From the NCBI GenBank assembly GCA_963573305.1, contig OY754327.1, positions 143,694,855 through 143,758,854 of the forward strand: a DNA stretch of 64,000 bases. Direction: 5' to 3'. Below are positions 27,853 through 42,800 of the stretch, piece after piece. Each line of letters starts with the position of its first letter. Position 1 is the stretch's first letter. The DNA comes from Pyrrhosoma nymphula. Taxonomy: Eukaryota; Arthropoda; Insecta; Odonata; Coenagrionidae. Below the pieces are notes generated by a model. It worked only from the letters and a program-made list of their open reading frames with translations, was not told the DNA's origin and made no database searches. The position numbers and the translations under genes are program-made.

Positions 27853-30800
27853 GTAAGTGCCAGTGTATCACGTTTTTATGTTCTTTTAAAACATAAGCTT
27901 AAATTCTGATGGAAAAATTTCCTCCACAGCTTAGAGATTTGATATCTAATGCTTTCGATGATTTGACTGATGATGAACCAAGTTTTGCTGATAGTAGCCG
28001 GCCACTTAGTTCAAACGACACTGCTTTTCAAGGTAAGTAGTGAAGGATTTACGAATACGCAGAGAATTTGTGTGAGGTGACTGTTATCCATTCTTAATTT
28101 TTACCCTTTTGCAGAAAATGTAGGTCAAGAAGATTCTCTTCACCAGCAAGGTTTTAAATCAGCGGATGAAGACATAGACAGTGGTGATAGAAGATTATTG
28201 ACTAGAGAGGAGAGGAACCAGCATGGTCATGGTGTAGAACGTATGAATTATAATGGCTCCAGTGATCCAAATTTTGCTGTCATAGGCAGCCCATTTCTTG
28301 GTGCTGGTGATTCAAATGTGTCTGCGCTTCATTATAAGCACTGCGCCAGGGTCAGTCCTGGTTTTAGTGAAGCTCCTTCTGCTGCTTATCATTATGCTCA
28401 AGATCATATTAATAAAAATATTCCTCATGAGGAGCAATACCTGAAAACTGGTGAGATTCCTTTTTTATTTTCAGTTGAAATTACTGGCAAATTTTTTACC
28501 TGTTGTACTCATTTTATTGATTGATTGATATATTGAACAACAGCTGCCATCCTTTGGACAAACAGTTTCAAATTGCCTGGCAAATGTTGTGTTGCGGACA
28601 TTGTGTCAGTCTATCAGTAAAGTTGTGGGTTAAGGTGAGCTTTCGTATCGCCACCGTTAACACGATTTTCACCCACTTTGAATAGATATATCAGAACCAA
28701 GAATAATACTTTGCATAGATGTCCTGTTCATTGGAGATTCTTTGTCATTCACAAGTACCGTATTATCATCACAACATTTATTCATTGCATTGATATTTAA
28801 TGCACTTCATGATGGTTGAAGTATTTAGAGTGCAATAGGTGTGTTGTGTTGTCTGCATACATGAATGCAGAGCCATTATTATTAAATTAAGGGGGAAGAT
28901 TTTTGATCCACATATCCAGAAATGCACAATATACTTCCTTTCGTACATCCATGTAGTTTTCTAACACTTTCTAAAGTGAAAGCAGCTAATCCAGACATTC
29001 TATCCTAGCCATAAACCCCCTCTGCAAACTTCAGATTCTGTCACTTGTAATTGCGTCGTCCTTTCCATTACTATTTTACTGAACACTGTTGAATGGTATA
29101 TGGAACCACAAACGAAAAGTCATAATTATAACTTAACGTTTATTTGCAGCAGCCAAGACAATCTGGTAGACAAAAAGTAATACTGCACGTCATTGCCAGC
29201 TGAACTCCAAGTCGTAACTGTCGTGACCACATGGTACGTCAGCTGACAATGACAATCGATAATAGACAATCGATACACACAAATTATTACAAATACTAAA
29301 GAAAAGTAAGCAGTTATAATTCATAATATTTTCTAACAGAAATTTTTCCAGAATATACAGTCAACTAATTGCTGTGTAATGTTTTAAAATTTGGCCTTTC
29401 AACCCCTTCCTTAGTACATACATACAAAGGTACTATTATGAGATTCTTCCAATTATTTGGAACAGCAGAAGTTTTCAAGCATAAATCACACATATGTTTA
29501 ATATGTAACTTACCCAAAATTTTACATTTTACTGGATATATCAAGCAGCCTTTCCATTTTTAATATTCTTATACCTATCTCTTATGACCTCATTCTTGCT
29601 ACATAATCTCTACTTCCTGGTATTGACATTCATGCATCCTAATGCATGAAGCTCTATATCGTCATCTGAACTCATGGGTGCCCATACACAGGGGCAGGGG
29701 GGGGGGGGGGCAGCCCCCCCCCCGCCTCCCAGAAAAAATAAAAAAGGGAAGAGAAAATTTAATTTATTTATTGTTTTTGCAGGATTAAAGTAATAATTTA
29801 GTTACAAATTTAGAAAATTGTCATTCACCTTAGATGTTCTAAAAATGTAATCCTGAGACCTCAAATTTGCTAAACTTTCTGGGAGAGGTCTCCTCGCCCT
29901 CCCTTCTTAAACCTTTATGTCTTGACTGCCCTGGAAAAATATTATATGGGCGCCCATGTCTGAACTACTATTGCATAACTCTTCAAAATACTCCCTCCAA
30001 CAGTCTCCGACATTCATAGATCCTGCACAATCTTGTCACTTATGTTCTTTATCTCTTTTGCTCCCATGTCTTTTTCCTTTTTCACTAGTATGTATCTATA
30101 TTGATTTTTTTAGATCCTCACTGCAATATGATGTTTAAATACATATCCTATTATACCTATAATGACGATTGAACAAAAAAACTCTTTGTATGAGCCGATA
30201 TATCGGCACCTTGCTTTGCCCTTTTTACTAATTTTTGGGAGAGCTTTTTATTCCCTTCAAAACCACTCTGTATTATCTATGCCCCATGTATGTGCATTGT
30301 TTCCATTCTTTCTTTCGCTCTTTCTCTGATTTGGCTGCTATCAATAAATTTTACCATGAAGTCTTTCATAGTGAAATGAGCTGGCAGTCCCTTTTATATG
30401 GGCTTTTATAAGTAAAAAAATTTGATATTGTGAAATAGTGAAAGATTCGACATAGGGAAATCGTTTTTTCAGTCCCGAACTTCACATTGTGTACCATATA
30501 TGTAGTCACATTTATGTCACCCATGTAGTGATTGAAAATGAAGACTCCATGAAATCAATCATACTCTTACAATGGCCCCTTGGCCATGCTTTCAAATGAT
30601 TTTTTTATGCCTAAACCATATATTTGGGATATACAATCCTTTTTCCTAGCACATACTCATCAAGTTTTCACCATTATCATCCACTTGGGGTCACCAAAAG
30701 GCCCAACCACTCTCTCAGGTGCATCCCGTCTTACACCAACCTAGCTATTCATGTCACCTTGTACAATTTTTCACTCATCAGAGTCACATTCATTCAAAAC

Positions 30801-33800
30801 TTCTCTTCAATTTTACCTAAAACTCATCTTTTGCACTTTCACTTTCTCTATCCACTGGTGCATAACATTTCACAGCCATAACTCTTTGAATACCCCCTCT
30901 CATACGAACCCAGACCAATCTAGGATTGTGCTTCCTTACTAACTGCTTAACTCTCATTTAGAATCAAACCTACACTGTCATGCACACTATTGTCGACTCC
31001 TGACCACAGTGCCATCCCACCGTCATCAGTTGTAGCTTGGTTTCACGTGCACGTAACATCCACCAGTCACATTTTCATTTCATTTAAAAAAAGAGAGAAT
31101 TGGAACGCTGGTGGTTATGGAACGCCTACGCTCCAGCGACTCAGTGCCACATTTCACACTGGTGCGTTCCAATTTCTCACCTTATTCCCGTACTATTCAC
31201 AACCGAATTAGCTGGGGACTTTACTTTACTGAAGATTTACTTCCGTTTACCCCTCTTTAGTCTTTATTATTCTTTATGTTTTACATTTTTTTATTACATA
31301 AAATGGTAACATTTAATTTATAAGGTTATTTAATTTCTTATACTTTATTAAAACTAAACATTCAATTCTACGGATGCTTTATCTTTTGTCATGAAATTAT
31401 GTTTAACATTGTTTAATATAGCTTTTACACTTAGTTGTAACAATTACATTATAAAGTGAGTTAACTTTTATGGAATCTTTCTATATGTCAATTGTATTTA
31501 TATCATACTTTTACATATAGTATAACACAGTTAGGTGCCACAGAAGGCCATCACGTTCTCATCTTTACGATGACCAGTCCTGGAATTTTGTCTGGCCCGG
31601 GAAAAGCTCCCTTTTTCCTGGTCCTTTTTAATCTCCATAATGGAAGTTTGCACATCCATCATCGTAAAGGGAGGTGCGTCCTCTACTTCTGCTGGTTCAT
31701 CATAGTTTCTTTTCTATATATGCCTCTTAATTCCAAGTTAAAATTGTCCAGTTCGTATTGCTGTGTTCATTTACTGATGGGCCAACCTGATTTGGCTTTT
31801 CCGACCATCATGGCTTTCACTGTGTAAGGCCTTTCCTTTGGCATTTCACTGTAAGTTTTAATAGAGTATGCAAGGTTACCAGCCTTTGAAGTACCTACAC
31901 CATGTGTAGCTTTCCCTGCGAACTGTTATGATGCTCTCACATTCAGTTTCGGCAAATTTTCTTCAGTATTCCACAAGAGAAACCAAAGCCAAGTAATTTA
32001 CCCTTGACCTGCTAACTCTATTCAAGTCGAGCTAGGATCCCTTGTGAAAGGACTACTTTGAGACCCAGCATAAAGTTGCCCACATTCCACCTATTGGAGG
32101 TTTATGCAGAGTGCTGACCCATCAATATACACACCTATATACATGTGTAGAAGCGAAGGAAATAATGATTGATTTGCCCTTCAATTTAAATGGAGGGAAA
32201 GGGGATATTTTTTAAAGGAATGAAATGGCATATGAGTGGTCTTTTTAGCTAACGAGTATAACCCTGCTATCAGTACACCAGGACATCATATTATAAATTT
32301 TATATTGACCAACTACATACATATATATATATTTTGTCAGCTCCTGAGATGGTTGGTTTCACCTGCATACATAATTAGTTCGCCATTACTTATTTGCTGG
32401 TAGATCATGAATGCACAACAAATTTATGGATTTGCAATATTTGCAGGAAATATTTACGTGAACAAGGTGAAAGGAATTTACATTTGGATGCATGCATCTT
32501 TATTTATTTTGCTGATTGCTTAATTTTAATACCCTGAAAAAACAATGTCTCTACAGAATACAACAGCTTGGAACAACTTCAGGTTCTCTATGAAGTACGT
32601 GTCAAAGAAATACAACGACTGCATGATGAAATCGAGGGGTATAAAAATGAAAGCAAGCAAGTGGAAGTGCAACTTAAGAGAAAATTAACTTTGATGGAAG
32701 CTGAGAAAGAGAGGGCAGCATTGTCTTTGAAACAATCACAAAATCTGTTAGGTAGGTGGATACATTTATCGAAGTAGGGTAGATAAATTGATATTGATAA
32801 AGTGACCATCAGCAACATTTTAATACTTTTGAAGTTCATGAAAATGATTATTGAAATTATTATACGTATAACATTTATTCCAGCCACTAGCAAATCTCAA
32901 ATTGATGACTTGCAAAAACAAAATGAAGAGCAAAAGAAAAATATTAAAAGTCTGGATGAATCAAATTATAATGTAAGTATATTAACTGAGAGTTTGTAGT
33001 GAAATTATTTTCATATGTGCTGTGCACTCACCTGTAATTCATTGTTTATAGTTGACAACTCAATTGGAAATTGCCAAATCATCTGTGAGTGATCTGCAAA
33101 ATAGAATATCGTTTTTGGAAAAGATTGATTCTACAAAAAAGAAGGAATTAGAGAATGAATCCTATTTAAGGTTAATTGAAGAGCGCCACAGAAAAGAGAT
33201 AAATTGCTTGCAAGAGGAGGTTGAGGTGATGAAAGCAAGATGTAATAAAAAGGTAAATGTGTGCTATTTTTTGTTGCCTTGCTTAAACTGTAGAAATATT
33301 TTCATTTTTGTTGATCTTGTTGAAAAATATGACATCCTTTTCTAAATGGAAACCTCATTCTAGTGTTATTTTTACTGTGGGTGTTTTGTGGTCAGCAGCA
33401 TTTTAGTCACACAAGACTTTGACTTATCCTTGTAGAGAACCTCTCCCTTTACATTCGTTTTTCTGCATAGTTTAATCTTATACACTTTCTCATTTCACTC
33501 TTATATAGTGGAGAAATACCTCCCAGTGGTGAAGTGTGTATTGCCAAAACCATAATGTAGAAAAACTAAATTTTTTCTATAAAAATAAATTTGCATAGAA
33601 TTCCAAAGATTGAAAAGTAAGATTCCTTAGGTAGATGGGTAATCATAGAATAAGCTACAGGTATCTATCAACACAATTGAGAAATAATTACTCCTGTTTC
33701 TGGAATATGTTTGAAGTTGGTCTTTGTTTGTTTTTCCCTCTTTGTTTCTGTTGCTTGATGCTAATGTTTTTTTTCCTTTGCCCTAGGAATTTGAATGTGT

Positions 33801-36800
33801 ATCTCTGGAGAAAAAAGTGAAAGATGCTACAAAATCCTTGGAGGCTACATTGGCTGACAAGACGGAGGTCATCAATAGGCTTGCTCGTAGCTTAGAAGAA
33901 AGCCAGGCAAGATGTGAACAGCTGATGTCATCACAAGCAGGGCAAGAGAATTGCGAGTTGCGAATGATGCTTGAAAGAGAGAGATCAGAAAAAGAATTAC
34001 AGCAAGAAAAAATAGCTTCTTTACAGGTTTGTGAGAAAGCCTCAGAAGTCATTTTTGAGGGATATTTTATTTCTTAGTTGTTAATGTTTAAACTTCGCTG
34101 ATCATTAACACTTCCAAGGGAGAGTGGGTTTGTGTGGTGGCTAAAATACTAGCTACCCAACCAGAGGGCATGGGCTCATTTGCCAGCAGTTACCAGCATA
34201 GATTTTTCTGTGGAATCCTGATTCTTACTTGGTGTGCTATGTGGAGAGATAGATAAGATAAGGTAATATACAGTAAAACCCCCATACAACGAACACCCAT
34301 ACAGCGAAATTTTAAGGAAAACTCCCTATTTCGAAGTCATTGGCCCGGTCCCGGACCCTTCCAATGGACAATGCACGCAAAAAAAACCTCCCGTAACAAC
34401 CCTCTCTAACTACGAAAACTCCGTACATCGAAGTCTGCGCTTGGGCCCATTACATGAAAAGTGCCCCTCTAGAACGAATTATTGAGAAAAAAAACGTAGC
34501 ATTCTTCATTTACAGGTAATTTTTCCATAGATATTTACGCAATAAGCAGAAAGTAGAACCGCAGCGGAGAGTACTGCGTCTTAACCCTTCTTAATGCCCT
34601 AATACCCTGCTTAAATATTAGTCATTTTATAACGCTTATCTATCTATAATTATCTAACGCACAGGTATGTTTCTTACATTTACTAAATGCGGATTCCTTG
34701 CACTTTCACTGGGTTACTTTGTCATTTTCGCCATTCCCGGGATTTTTCACAAAAAAGATATTAACTGGAGTGACGGAAAGCCATATTTACCTTCGGTAAG
34801 TAACGTGATTCCAGCCCATAATGGGATACTTATTGGGCCGTGGTAGCGTGTATCACCTTCGCATTTATTTTGAAAGCTTCATCTTCGTATATTATTAAAA
34901 TAATTTGAAGCAACTAGTAATTGACGATAGCAAATAGCACGAATAATATTGAATCATATCATCGACATGAACCCTAATTCCCGAATATATTTACGAACAA
35001 TCTTATTTCAATTGATCAAAACAGCCAAGATGGACGTCGTGCTTACGTATTCACGAGATTGTTCACGAGATTATGTGAGCAAAAATAAAACATTTTAGAA
35101 TTTTGCTCGCATGGTTTTTAATGCGTGGAATTTTTCGCTAAACACGATGCACGAACAACTTCACCGTCTAAAACGGCCTTTTCAGGTTTCACCAGTTTTA
35201 TCCACGGGAAAACATTAAGACGAGCTTTCCCATTGGTTCTAAGAATGACGTCACCAGAAATGAAGTTTCCGCGGATTTGGTTTAAAAATGTTCACATACC
35301 CGCCTTTCGCCAAACCTCTCTCCACTTTCTATTACGTTCTTGAGAAAGCTCCCGCGAGTTAGAGAATACGGTTGGTAGCCAATTATGGTAGCTTTTTCGA
35401 AGCTACTGCATCGGTAACTTCGAGATAGAGGATAGCCCCCCGGATCTGATCTTGTCAGACTATCTTTCTGTATTGGGTTACGGCTGGCTGGCAGGCTGGC
35501 ACTGACTGGTATTCCCCCCTCCCTTCTAGGTGCATTACTCATCCACCCCACCTCATTTGCGAAGGTGCAGGTGGTGAGGATGGAGCTCAATTTTCCCTTT
35601 TTAAATCGTATCAGATTACTTTTCCATATTGGGTTACATTCCCAGGACCCCGTGAATGGGAGAAGCTCCATTTTTCCTCTAAAACGGTTTCAAATTACCT
35701 TTCGGTATCGGATTTTATTTTGGGAGAGGCAAGTGGACGGTTATCATACGACTGTCCACCTGCCTGTGGACCATGTTCATTCCCGTCGGCGATAAATTTT
35801 TTCATGTTTATTTTCTTTGTTTTTCCTTCGTGGAATCGCGCTCATTGGTTGGTGTTCAACCAATCTCTACCAAGTCTGTTAAAGGTGCTACACACGTTCC
35901 GACCAGACCACCCAACTATCGGGACCAACTATGTAGGCACCGACGGTTGGAGGGTGTGTAGGCCTGTCACCCGACGATAACAGTCGGACCTGATGGTCGG
36001 GCGGTTGGTCCTAACAGACCATCCAACCGCCCTACCCCGATTTCTGTGGCGTCGCAACGTGTGTACCGTCATCGGCCGACTCCTGATCCCGACCCAACTC
36101 ATTTTACCCCTGGATTTGGTCGTGCGAGGATGTGTGACTTCAAGTCTTCCAACGACCTTCCAGCTGCTAAATAAAGGAGCGTCACCACGACCCTCTCTTC
36201 AGCACTTACGCATTCCCTCATAACTGTATTTTTTCTATCAATTTGAGGTTTGATCTTGCCAAGCAACTCCATGAAACACACTTCATCCATCCACAAATAA
36301 TTTCGTAAATCATTTCCATCCAATTCTCGAAGTAAATTCATGTGGGTGAAACTTCGTCTCTTAAGCAACCACTTCTTCACCCATACTCTTCTTTTTTTTT
36401 ATGTCATCAATGAGAACCAAACTGGCTAAAGCCAAACCAATTTTTTGATGTTTCGAAAAATGTGGAGCCATTGCCAACACAAGCCGAAACCAACTTCACT
36501 CCACGAGATCACGTTGTGTACTGAGAAATATTTGGTAAGTTGGTCGGGTCGGGTGGATTGGTTTGGACGTCTGTAGAGCTGGCCCCGACAGGGATGGTCG
36601 GGGAGTTCGGTCGTGTTGGGTGATCGGGTCGGAACGTGTGTAGCGCCTTTTAACCAGCAAGTGGTGCGTTTCCTCGAGATCGCCCTAATATTTGCTCGAT
36701 TGCTTGAGGATACCTTTTCCCCAGAAATCGCAGCTGAAAATGAGGGTGCGCCTCTTTCACGAATTTTTTATCTGCCAGCCTTCGAGCCTCGGTCACGATA

Positions 36801-39800
36801 TGAGCGGCGGGTGGCAGGGCGGTAGTGGCCACGAAACGAGCAGTGACTCGACCTAAGATAAGTTTATTATATTCGACCTAAGATATGTTAGTATGTTCAT
36901 TTACGTATCACTCTCCCAGTTTCCGGTTGGACTGCGCACAGTTCTCCTGACTGCTTTTGGCCTGCGCCTAGCGCCAGGGGGAGCGTGCGAGGTCCTGACT
37001 TGTTCTGGGACGAGTGCTGCATGCCTGGTGTGGAATCACCCCGTGCCACACACCCTAGTGGTGGCTTGCACGGTACATCGTAGATGTAGATGAAGTTCAG
37101 AATGAGAAATGGCAGTACATACTGTCAGAAGACAACGTTCTCGGCCAACATTTTGCCACAGAATGAGTAGAATGGCACAAGTAAAATTTAATATCTGGGA
37201 TTGGCGGCGAGCGGCACCTATGCTGCTCACGTCTATCATGGCTGGGTTCGAGTGTGTTCCATGTCAAATATTAGGAACATAAAACTCAGCGCTGCCACTC
37301 TTACGCTTGCCTACCGCCGCGCCGCTAGTATCGTGGCTGAGGCAATTCCCTGGAGAGCTAAGTGACCTTGGTGCTTAGCGTGAGTCATCAAGGGGAGGGT
37401 ATCATTCGCTCGCTTGTTTACGGGGGACGCAGTTCCCTAATAACTTTAAAAACTTGTTGTATAACAAGGCAAGGGTGTGGGGTGCAATTGGGGGACAGCG
37501 TTTGGCCGCGCGACAAGTACAAGCACTGGAATTATCACCCCCCTAACTTTCTCATTTTCTGTCACCGGACAACTTTGAGTGACTCAACTGTATGCACCTG
37601 CCTTAAGCTCAACTGAGAAAATTCTGTGAATATTAACATTTGTGCATGCGTCAACATAGGTCAGTGTTGTTCCAAAATGAACAAGGGCAAAAAGTTGTGG
37701 TCTTTCATGGTAGTTGAAATAATTAAAGTGCTTTAAGTCATCAAAGACGCTGAGGATGTAGGAAACCACGCTGCCGGACTAAGGCATGATGTGCCGGAAT
37801 CGTGCATTAGAAGATGGAGGAAGGATAAGGTTGAACTATTCCATACCAATAGGGACAGAAGGTCTTTTCAGGGAAAATCTACGAGCTGTGACAGGACATG
37901 CGCGTGCGTGCCGCCGTACTGCGACGCCCGTCTCACTAGTAAGTCAGCCGTTTTTATGTAAATCATGAAATTTTTGAAGTGAAAACTTCTTATGTCGCGT
38001 TGAGCACTTTTGTAGATGGGTGAAAAACATTGGACTCGCGTCACCGTCACCGCTACTACATATATGTATAATTATGTATATTCTGTATATACACAGTATA
38101 CTCGCTATATACACAGTACTTGTGGATGGGTACAAACCATTGGACTCGCATCACCGTCACCATCACCGCTGCTAAATATATGTATAATTGTATATTCTGT
38201 ATATACACAGTATACTCGCTATATACACAGTACTTGTGGATGGGTAAAAACCATTGGACTCGCGTCACCGTCAAATAAACTATATTATAATTTTATTCAT
38301 AATACATTATATATATCTAATATACGGTTTAGTTCATTCAATTTGGGTTGCTACAAATATTGTGCCGGATAATATAATAGTCCATACTCGTGCAGGAGAG
38401 TGTACTCGATACAAGAATAGTGAAGGTTAGTACAATATAACTCAATTTCTTTTAATACGTTCAATTTGAGTAGCTTATTCATATATACATAAACATAAAC
38501 TTTGCAGACGATAAAAATCTACCATTGATTGAATTTTTAAATAGTGAGTTTGGTTTAACGATGTCTAATGATCGCAATCTTGGCACAACGAAATATAAAA
38601 CTACTATTGATGCAGTATTTACAAGACATTTAAGCAAATTCGAATCAAAATTATTTGTTTCTTACTTTAGTTACCATAAGCCTATTGTATCAGTTTTAGA
38701 TATTGCCGATGATGATGGCGGTGATGATGAAAGAGTTGTTGAAATAATGGATGAAAGTTGATTATTCTGAAGTGTACAATTTTTATGTAAAATAATTGTG
38801 TACAATAGTTCAATAAATGAATATTTAATTTATTATATACATGAAACTACTTTCTACTGATTAATAAAACACTTCATTAGAAATTATTCCCTACATTCAA
38901 AAATGCTCACGTTATTTCAAGTTTTCACTTCTGTCGGCACTCCTGGAGTGCCTCTTTCTTTTTTTTATTTTGTCATTCATTGAAGATTTTTGTTGGATCA
39001 TATTGAAATAATAAATGCTTTAAATTCCATAGACAGTTATGATTTCTTTCAAAGTTTGATTTTTTTCAAGTTTTGATGTATCTACGCCCTATCGTTCGTT
39101 TTTTAAGCAGCTGACGCTTGGGTATTTTGCATTTAACGTGTTTGCATTCCCACTCGTCATCGTTTACAGCAAAATATAATTTGTAAAAGTTAACCACATA
39201 TTAAAAGGCGACTTACAGCGACTATGACTTGTGCATTAGGAAAACGGTGGGGGGATTCGGAATTATAAATCAGAGCTCGGTGCGACTGTCCGCACTTACC
39301 AACTAAACACGAATTGTAGCGAGGTCGGATTTGTTTTGTTTTAATGAATATCAATTACTCCACTCATTCCAAAGGACAATAAACAATGCAAGCATTGTAG
39401 GGCTAAGGCTACAAGTGAATACTTGCCTCCGAGGTCCATACATGCCTATGAAAAATGCCGCGTAAATTATAAGAGAATATCGCAAGCGGCTTTGATAATG
39501 GCCGAAAATTCAAAGTTAGGCCCTCAACACCTCGCAATAGGAGAAAAAAAAGCCCCAAGATATTTTCTTCAACTTCGACGCATAAAAAGAGAGGTGCGCC
39601 TCTTACACGCGTTAATGGCATGGTCAATGCATTATCATCTGAGATTGCCATTGCCGACTGCCACGTTTTTACTCGAGGTAACTAACCCACCCCACCTAAC
39701 TTCCATCGTCGTTTATCGATATCTAGTATATTCTGGTCACGAACATAGATATTTACTGGTATTTCAATGGGATTCCAACAGTGCGTTTCATTTCGGAAGT

Positions 39801-42800
39801 CTAAATGGCAATATGTGCTCTTTCAAGCAAAATTGCTGCATAAAACTGCCAATTGATATTGACTTAAATTATTTCACTCTAAGAATAATATCGACTAGTT
39901 ACTTAGAAAAATTATGGAGCACTTTAAAATATGTAATCCTTAGGCATTAATTTTGGCGCTCCTTTACTTTCGGACCGTAACTAAAGTAAGCGATGAGGCG
40001 TAGAGCAGAATCAACGAAAAAAACAATAATTTCAATTAGAAATATGCAGATTGGAAATAACGCGGTGATAGCCACGGTATTTTATGGTAAATAATAAAAA
40101 TTGTTTATCATTACTCTAGGAAAGGTTTTAATGGTGAATAAAGCAAGATTGAGATATTTACTCGACTTGCATCGTAAAGCACGCAGAAAACTTGGATGCC
40201 CCTGTGGAGACGCAACCCGCATACCACATCCATACATCGAAAAACCCCTACATCGAAGTCATGATTTTTCCGGTCCCAACAAATTCGTTGTATGGGGGTT
40301 TTCTGTAATATTTTTATTACTGCTGGTTACATTCAGTAACATAGTAATCTTCAATTTGAATGTACAGACAACAATCAAGTACAAATATAATAAAAAAACA
40401 AAGAAACACAATATAAACAAATTGAGGAGAGAAGGAAATTTAATCACCTAGGCCTCCTCACAGCAGGTGCATTGATTGTTAAAGAAATCACAGACACTGT
40501 AAAATACTCTGCTTAAGAGGTACTTTTTAAGTTCTAATTTAAACTTGGGCATAGAGCATATTGCCTTTATGTTTAAAGGTAAATTATTAAAAATTATAGA
40601 TGCTGTATGGTGAGGTGTACTGCGAGTATGGTATAAGTGGAAACTACGATTATCAGGAAAGAGATGTGGATTTTGTTTGACAAAAATAGCACAATGTAGG
40701 ATATATAGTGAAGGTAGGGTTAAGATGTTGTGCTTCTGAAAAAGGGGGGCGATCGGGGGTGCGAATGGTAGCTGTAGCATTGCCTTCAAAGCTTGCTTAC
40801 TTGCAAAAAGGTTACTTGCAATTCTCTTTATATAAGTGTGCCAGCTCAGCTCTTCACTAACGTAAAGACCTAGAAATCTAGTATTTGATGACTGCACAAT
40901 ATGGCTATCATTAATCTTTAGTAGAAGGCTCGTGCTTGGAGGAGCCCTTTTTAAGTGAAATTGTAGATATACTGTTTTCTGAATGTTTAGGCATAGCTTA
41001 TTTGTGAGGCACCACTGGGACATACTATTAATAGATGTTTTAGCTGCAGTACTCAATAAGGATGTGTCATTTGATGTGATTAAACAGGTTGAGTCGTCGG
41101 CGTATAATATGGGTTGGCTGCAACAAATGGAGTCTGTGAGATCATTTATAAAAATAATAAAAAACAAAGGTCCTAATATGGATCCTTGGGGTACACCCTG
41201 AAGAACTTTCTGGGATTTAGAAAAGACAGGAATAGGGCCATTAGGAGTATGGTCAGTGTATTTGACCACTTGTTGTCGATTTATACAGAAAGATCTAATC
41301 CACCGAAGGGGATTTCCAACTATCCCAAGTGTTTGTAGCTTATTAAAGAGCAGATCGTGATTAATGTTGTCGAAGGCTTTACTGAAGTCATAAAATATAC
41401 CCGGGGTTTGTTTTTTTGGAATCTAGGGCATCATAGATATTGTTCAGTAGTTGGAAAGAAGCAGATTTTGTGGACCTATTATTGCGAAACCTATGCTGAG
41501 ATTCATGGATAAAGTGGTGTGACTCTACAAAATTAGTAAGGCGGTTGTAAAACAACTTTTCAAAGACCTTTGAAAAACTCGGGAGGATAGAGATTGGACA
41601 ATAGTTGCTCGAGTTAGATAATGGGCCTTTTTTATGAATGGGATGCACACAAGCTGTTTTAAGATATTCAGGGAACTTACCTTCAGCAAAGGATGTATTT
41701 ATGATCTCTGCTAATGGGGAGGAGATAAGCCCCTTTACAGCCTTAATAATGGGAATGGGGATTTCATCTAAGCCAGCTGTCCATTTGTTTTTGAGTGTAG
41801 AGATAACCTGTTGGACTTCCAGAGGATTAGTGGGAAACAGAAAAAAGGATCTAGATGATGGAAGAAAGGAGGAGTTAGAGAAGTGGTTTGTCTATGGGAG
41901 AACATCGGATTGAATTTGACAAAATTGATGGTTGAAGTTATTGGCTATTTCTACAGGGTTTGCAGTAGTAGAAAAATAACTAAGCAACCAAATAATTTTT
42001 GGTTGCTTAGGTATTTTTCCTGAATTTGTGTTATTCTTAATTATTTTCCATGCAGCTTTAGATATATTTGAGGAAAAACATATGTTAGCCTCATTTGAGC
42101 ATTTACGGTATCTATGAACACGTTTTTTTAAATCCTTGAGACGCAATTTGTAGTAGTTGAGAAGACTTGGGTCCTCAAATTTACATAAAGAGTGAAGTTC
42201 ATGTAGGTATTGGCTAGCGGTCAGTAGATCATCTGAATAGAATTTTCTTTTCCTACTCACAGCCCGTAGTGTAACTTGTTTTTTAGGAAAAGAGGCATTG
42301 AAGTCCATTAAGAAAGCGTTGCTGAAAGTATTAAATTTTCCATCTGTGCCATTAGCTGTATGCACATCGTCCCAGGTTTCCTGGGTAAGTGAATGAATTA
42401 AAGATAGAATAGATTCACTATTGAAACTTCTCCTTACAGTATGTCGAGGAGTATTCTCCAAGACCATACTTTGAACCTTCAAAGAAAGACATAGTGCTAA
42501 ATGATCAGAAAAACCAGTAGCTATTGTGTCACAGAGCAAGTTAGTAGGGTGGATATCTAATATTGCCAGATCGATAATTGTTGAAGAAGTAGGGGTAATC
42601 CTAGTAGGCTTATTATTAAGGATTTGGAGGCCGTGACATTGTAACATATTGCATAATTCAAATTTACTATTAGATTATTTCAAGAGATCTACATTAAGAT
42701 CACCACACATAATGATACTATCTATGTTTTTAGAAGATAAGAATGAGACAATATCGTTTACCGCAGACAGGAATACGTTGAAATCACCGTTAGGAAAACG

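Larger units (their letters stand above)
34271..40305. mobile_element. TIR element in CEP152 intron 7 (Tigger-type ends, element 1)
   Basis: TA at 34269-34270 and 40306-40307 flanks CAGTAAAACCCCCATACAAC on the left and CAGAAAACCCCCATACAACG as reverse complement of the right. Both continue with TTCGAAGTC/CTTCGATGT and GGTCCCGG/GGGACCGG subterminal motifs. TA duplication plus the CAGTxAAACC start suit Tc1-mariner/Tigger. The 6-kb interior includes a PIF/Harbinger MITE, a SINE tail, a tandem repeat and a short spliced-looking gene fragment; I found no Tigger transposase. The stretches 34600-35880, 36650-37030 and 38830-40190 hold nothing I recognise. Confidence 0.7.

Noticed and set aside
30180..30215. 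GCCGATATATCGGC palindrome as a regulatory operator
   Set aside because: A short palindrome expected by chance in 64 kb, with no nearby promoter.
34130..34230. tRNA-like SINE (GTGGTGGCTAAAATACTAGC ... GGGCTCATTTGCC)
   Set aside because: Both pol III boxes are too diverged to support.
35282..35671. 129-residue minus-strand open frame
   Set aside because: No domain, no codon bias, no splice context; lies in repeat-rich intron.
39423..39950. 175-residue plus-strand open frame in TIR element 1
   Set aside because: The first 80 residues look mildly protein-like, but there is no known motif; not enough to call a gene.
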